Shown: piece by piece, positions 61,203 to 64,000 of the stretch
How the letters are laid out: the number at the start of each line of letters is the position of its first letter
How positions within the stretch are numbered: the stretch's first letter is position 1
Assembly: GCF_024599655.1 (NCBI RefSeq)
Contig: NZ_CP102247.1
Coordinates: forward strand, 4,712,001-4,776,000
DNA length: 64,000 bases
Reading direction: 5' to 3'
DNA from: Enterobacter asburiae
GTDB taxonomy: Bacteria; Pseudomonadota; Gammaproteobacteria; Enterobacterales; Enterobacteriaceae
The notes under the pieces: generated by a model
Database searches by the model: none
What the model was told of the DNA's origin: nothing
What the model saw: only the letters and a program-made list of their open reading frames with translations
Translations under genes and position numbers: made by a program

Positions 61203-61420
61203 GTCTATTCTCCAAAAATCAAATTAGCTCGAGCTTCGTATGGGGTATCGGCGCCTCGTCAGGCTTTACAGCCCGGTCATCGCATAGTTCTAAGTGAACT
61301 CTCGATTGCCAGGCCCAAATGCCAAACCCGAGATTCTCAAAGGTGGCGTAGTATACGCTGACTCGGCGGTGTGCTCAAGTCCCGAACAGACAAAGATCCC
61401 GATGGATCGCGAGAAATAGC

Positions 61421-62089
61421 CTAAATCCAGCCATGTTCTGCGAAAGAAATGTACTCACCGCGGCCAATTATCAGATGGTCCAGCACACGAATGTCCATGA
61501 ATTGACAGCATTTGATAATGCGTTCGGTGATTTCTTTGTCCGCTCTGCTCGGTTCTGCACAGCCAGAGGGGTGATTATGCGCGAGGATCACACCCGCTGC
61601 ATTCACTTTTATCGCTTCCCGCACAATTTCTCGCGGATGCACCTCAACGTGGCTCAACGTGCCCGCAAAGAGACAGCTATGTTTCAGCACCCGATTTCTG
61701 TTATCGACAAAGATCACCATAAAGATCTCGCGTTCGATATCGGTTAACTGGCTTTGCAGGAATTCGCGCGTCATCGAGGGCGTCAGGATCGGATCCTCCT
61801 TCTCCATGCGGACATTGTAAAAACGGCGGGCAAGTTCAGCAATGCCCCTCAACTGGGCATATTTCGCCACGCCGATCCCCTCAACGTGCTTAAAGTGCGA
61901 CAGATCGGCGGTCAGTAAACCGTATAGCGAACCGAAATGTGCTATCAGCTCTTTTGCCAGCGTAAATACCGTCTTTCCTGGCGTGCCAGTACGTAAAAAG
62001 AGCGCCAGCAGTTCATCGTCTTTTAACAGGGTGACGCCATAGCGCAGCAGTTTTTCGCGCGGCAGCAGCTGCTCATCCTCATCTTCCAT
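61421..62089 (-). CDS. radC: RadC/YicR family JAMM protein
   Basis: A 222-residue protein with an N-terminal helix-hairpin-helix part (HFKHVEGIGVAKYAQLRGI) and a C-terminal MPN/JAMM metalloprotease-like domain with the metal motif AHNHPSG-x6-D. The early link to DNA repair has been withdrawn and the function is unknown. It is divergent from coaBC and separated from rpmB by about 220 bases, as in E. coli. Confidence 0.93.
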   Translation of the reverse strand: MEDEDEQLLPREKLLRYGVTLLKDDELLALFLRTGTPGKTVFTLAKELIAHFGSLYGLLTADLSHFKHVEGIGVAKYAQLRGIAELARRFYNVRMEKEDPILTPSMTREFLQSQLTDIEREIFMVIFVDNRNRVLKHSCLFAGTLSHVEVHPREIVREAIKVNAAGVILAHNHPSGCAEPSRADKEITERIIKCCQFMDIRVLDHLIIGRGEYISFAEHGWI

Positions 62090-62257
62090 GCTCTTTCTCC
62101 TTTTTTAACCTTATGCTGCCACAGGCCATTTCGTCGCTCGACGGCCACATTGCGTTCTTGCGTAGCGCCTCGCAAAGTGGTCGAAGGACAAAATCACCCC
62201 GCTTTGGGGATTGTGATAAAATGCCCGCTCTCTGGTGAAACCCAACAGGAAAGAATC

Positions 62258-63472
62258 ATGATGAGCCTGGCCGGTAAAAAAATCGTTCTTGGCGTGAGCG
62301 GCGGCATTGCTGCCTACAAAGCGCCGGAGCTGGTGCGTCGTCTGCGCGAACGCGGGGCAGATGTGCGGGTCGCGATAACCGAAGGCGGTAAAGCCTTTAT
62401 CACTCCCCTGAGCCTGCAGGCCGTTTCAGGATACCCGGTATCTGACAGCTTGCTCGATCTGGCCGCCGAAGCCGCGATGGGCCATATTGAGCTGGGTAAA
62501 TGGGCTGACCTGGTCATCCTCGCCCCCGCCACGGCTGATTTAATCGCTCGGGTGGCGGCCGGTATGGCAAACGACCTGGTCTCTACCATTTGTCTGGCCA
62601 CGCCTGCGCCTGTTGCCGTCGTTCCTGCCATGAACCAGCAGATGTACCGTAACGCGGCCACCCAGCATAATCTGGAGACGCTGGCCTCCCGCGGCCTGCT
62701 TATCTGGGGCCCAGACAGCGGCAGCCAGGCCTGCGGCGATGTTGGCCCGGGTCGCATGCTTGACCCGCTGACAATTGTTGATATGGCCGCAGCCCATTTT
62801 TCGCCTGTCAACGATCTGCAACATCTCAACATCATGATTACCGCGGGCCCGACGCGCGAGCCGCTGGATCCGGTGCGCTACATCACCAACCACAGCTCCG
62901 GCAAAATGGGCTTTGCGATTGCCGCCGCCGCCGCAAGGCGTGGCGCGCACGTCACGCTGGTGAGCGGCCCGGTATCGCTGCCTACCCCTGCGTTTGTGAA
63001 GCGAATTGACGTTACCACCGCGCTGGAGATGGAAGCCGCCGTGCAGGCACATGCGCAAAGCCAGCAGATTTTTATCGGCTGTGCGGCCGTCGCAGACTAT
63101 CGTGCCGAGACGATCGCTGAGGCTAAAATTAAAAAGCAAGGCGATGAATTAACACTAAAAATGGTGAAAAACCCGGACATTGTTGCCGGTGTCGCCGCAC
63201 TAAAAAGCCATCGTCCATACGTTGTTGGGTTTGCCGCAGAAACGAATAATGTGGAAGAATATGCCCGGCAAAAACGTACCCGCAAAAACCTCGATTTGAT
63301 TTGCGCGAACGACGTATCGCTGGCCACACAAGGATTTAACAGCGACAGCAACGCACTGCACCTTTTCTGGCAGGATGGAGATAAAGTCTTACCGCTTGAG
63401 CGCAAGGAACTCCTGGGCCAACAATTACTCGACGAGATCGTTACCCGTTATGATGAAAAAAATCGACGTTAA
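62258..63472 (+). CDS. coaBC: bifunctional phosphopantothenoylcysteine decarboxylase/phosphopantothenate--cysteine ligase
   Basis: Two-domain enzyme of coenzyme A synthesis. The N-terminal flavin decarboxylase (about residues 1-190) has GVSGGIAAYK, the H of GHIELGKWADLVILAPAT, PAMNQQM and the catalytic cysteine in SGSQACGDVGPGRM. The C-terminal CTP-dependent ligase begins at ITAGPTREPLDPVR and includes KNPDIVAGVA. Two adjacent ATGs (62258, 62261) follow AGGAAAG; the product is 404 residues. The ligase has KIKKQGDELT, about three residues shorter here than in E. coli. The 3' end overlaps dut by 20 bases. Confidence 0.96.
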   Translation: MMSLAGKKIVLGVSGGIAAYKAPELVRRLRERGADVRVAITEGGKAFITPLSLQAVSGYPVSDSLLDLAAEAAMGHIELGKWADLVILAPATADLIARVAAGMANDLVSTICLATPAPVAVVPAMNQQMYRNAATQHNLETLASRGLLIWGPDSGSQACGDVGPGRMLDPLTIVDMAAAHFSPVNDLQHLNIMITAGPTREPLDPVRYITNHSSGKMGFAIAAAAARRGAHVTLVSGPVSLPTPAFVKRIDVTTALEMEAAVQAHAQSQQIFIGCAAVADYRAETIAEAKIKKQGDELTLKMVKNPDIVAGVAALKSHRPYVVGFAAETNNVEEYARQKRTRKNLDLICANDVSLATQGFNSDSNALHLFWQDGDKVLPLERKELLGQQLLDEIVTRYDEKNRR

Positions 63473-63908
63473 GATTCTGGACCCGCGTGTTGGCGAGCAA
63501 TTCCCGCTGCCAACCTATGCCACCTCCGGCTCTGCCGGTCTTGACCTGCGCGCCTGTCTCGATGACGCCGTAGAACTGGCCCCGGGTGCCACTACCCTGG
63601 TTCCAACTGGCCTGGCAATTCACATTGCTGACCCGTCGCTGGCTGCGGTGATCCTGCCGCGTTCTGGCCTGGGCCATAAGCACGGCGTTGTGCTGGGGAA
63701 CCTGGTCGGCCTGATCGACTCCGACTACCAGGGTCAGCTGATGGTCTCCGTCTGGAACCGTGGTCAGGACAGCTTCACCATTGAACCGGGCGAGCGTATC
63801 GCACAGATGGTCTTTGTACCGGTGGTACAGGCAGAATTTAACCTAGTGGCAGACTTTGACGCCACCGACCGTGGCGAAGGCGGCTTCGGCCATTCCGGGC
63901 GCAAATAA
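63453..63908 (+). CDS. dut: deoxyuridine 5'-triphosphate nucleotidohydrolase
   Basis: Trimeric dUTPase that splits dUTP to dUMP and pyrophosphate and so keeps uracil out of DNA. The 151 residues equal the E. coli length. All five motifs are seen: AGLDLRA, PRSGLGHKHG, GLIDSDYQG, GERIAQMVF and the flexible end RGEGGFGHSG. ATGs at 63450 and 63453 are adjacent; the second gives the conserved MKKIDVK start. It overlaps coaBC by 20 bases. Confidence 0.97.
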   Translation: MKKIDVKILDPRVGEQFPLPTYATSGSAGLDLRACLDDAVELAPGATTLVPTGLAIHIADPSLAAVILPRSGLGHKHGVVLGNLVGLIDSDYQGQLMVSVWNRGQDSFTIEPGERIAQMVFVPVVQAEFNLVADFDATDRGEGGFGHSGRK

Positions 63909-63954
63909 CGGCCCGAAAGACACGTATCTCACAGCGTCATAATGCAATAACAAA

Positions 63955-63974
63955 CCGCAAACGTCAGTTTGCGG
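63955..63974. terminator. hairpin after dut
   Basis: CCGCAAAC / GTTTGCGG forms a perfect eight-pair stem with loop GTCA, 47 bases after the dut stop. No T-run follows, so it may be a pause or a processing site rather than a full terminator. The window ends before the next gene. Confidence 0.55.
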
Positions 63975-64000
63975 TCGCTGTGTGGATGCCAGCCTGGCAA

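Overview
The window is chromosomal DNA of an enterobacterium close to Enterobacter, Lelliottia or Leclercia; the genus cannot be fixed from the sequence alone. Most proteins are near-identical in length and motifs to Escherichia coli proteins, and the gene order follows the E. coli avtA-yia-mtl-lld-cysE-gpmI-kbl-waa-coaD-dut stretch. Two features are of Klebsiella/Enterobacter type: the ascorbate operon has the yiaKLX1X2PQRS layout instead of carrying the yiaMNO TRAP transporter, and the lipopolysaccharide core cluster has wabG, wabH and waaE. ERIC, REP and CCCTC-type palindromic repeats are scattered between genes, as is usual in this group.

Layout. 1-2746: avtA, ysaA and the regulator yiaJ. 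2864-10746: yiaKLX1X2, lyxK, sgbH, sgbU, sgbE, an operon that takes 2,3-diketo-L-gulonate and 3-keto-L-gulonate to D-xylulose 5-phosphate, with a candidate promoter and an IclR-type palindrome in front. 10747-12830: an AT-rich accessory islet holding a PD-(D/E)xK nuclease-like gene with a frameshifted 3' end and a hicAB toxin-antitoxin pair. 12988-14811: yiaT and a divergent LysR gene. 14808-20499: aldB, selB, selA, yibF. 20590-22085: yibH-yibI. 22425-26486: mtlADR behind four CRP-like sites. 26545-32376: yibL, lldPRD with two LldR-like operators, and an AAHS-family transporter. 32422-40055: trmL, cysE-gpsA-secB-grxC-yibN, then gpmI-envC-yibQ. 40059-43200: three glycosyltransferase-like genes where E. 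coli has waaH. 43229-45463: kbl-tdh. 45679-59408: hldD, waaF, waaC, two unassigned transferases, waaL, a reversed deacetylase gene, waaQ, wabG, wabH, a GT2 gene, waaA, waaE. 59412-63908: coaD, mutM, rpmG, rpmB, radC, coaBC, dut.

How it works together. The window combines carbon entry routes (ascorbate-derived keto acids, mannitol, L-lactate, threonine), the selenocysteine synthesis and insertion machinery, serine acetylation and glycerol 3-phosphate synthesis, divisome amidase activation by EnvC, and most of the heptose/Kdo inner-core pathway. The core cluster has no recognisable heptose kinase (waaP or waaY); together with wabG this suggests a core whose negative charge comes from galacturonate. 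The best candidates for new biology are the islet at 10747-12830, the DUF4862 gene yiaX1, and the orphan transferases at 40059-43200 and 48651-50665. No insertion sequence, prophage, CRISPR array, tRNA or rRNA was recognised.
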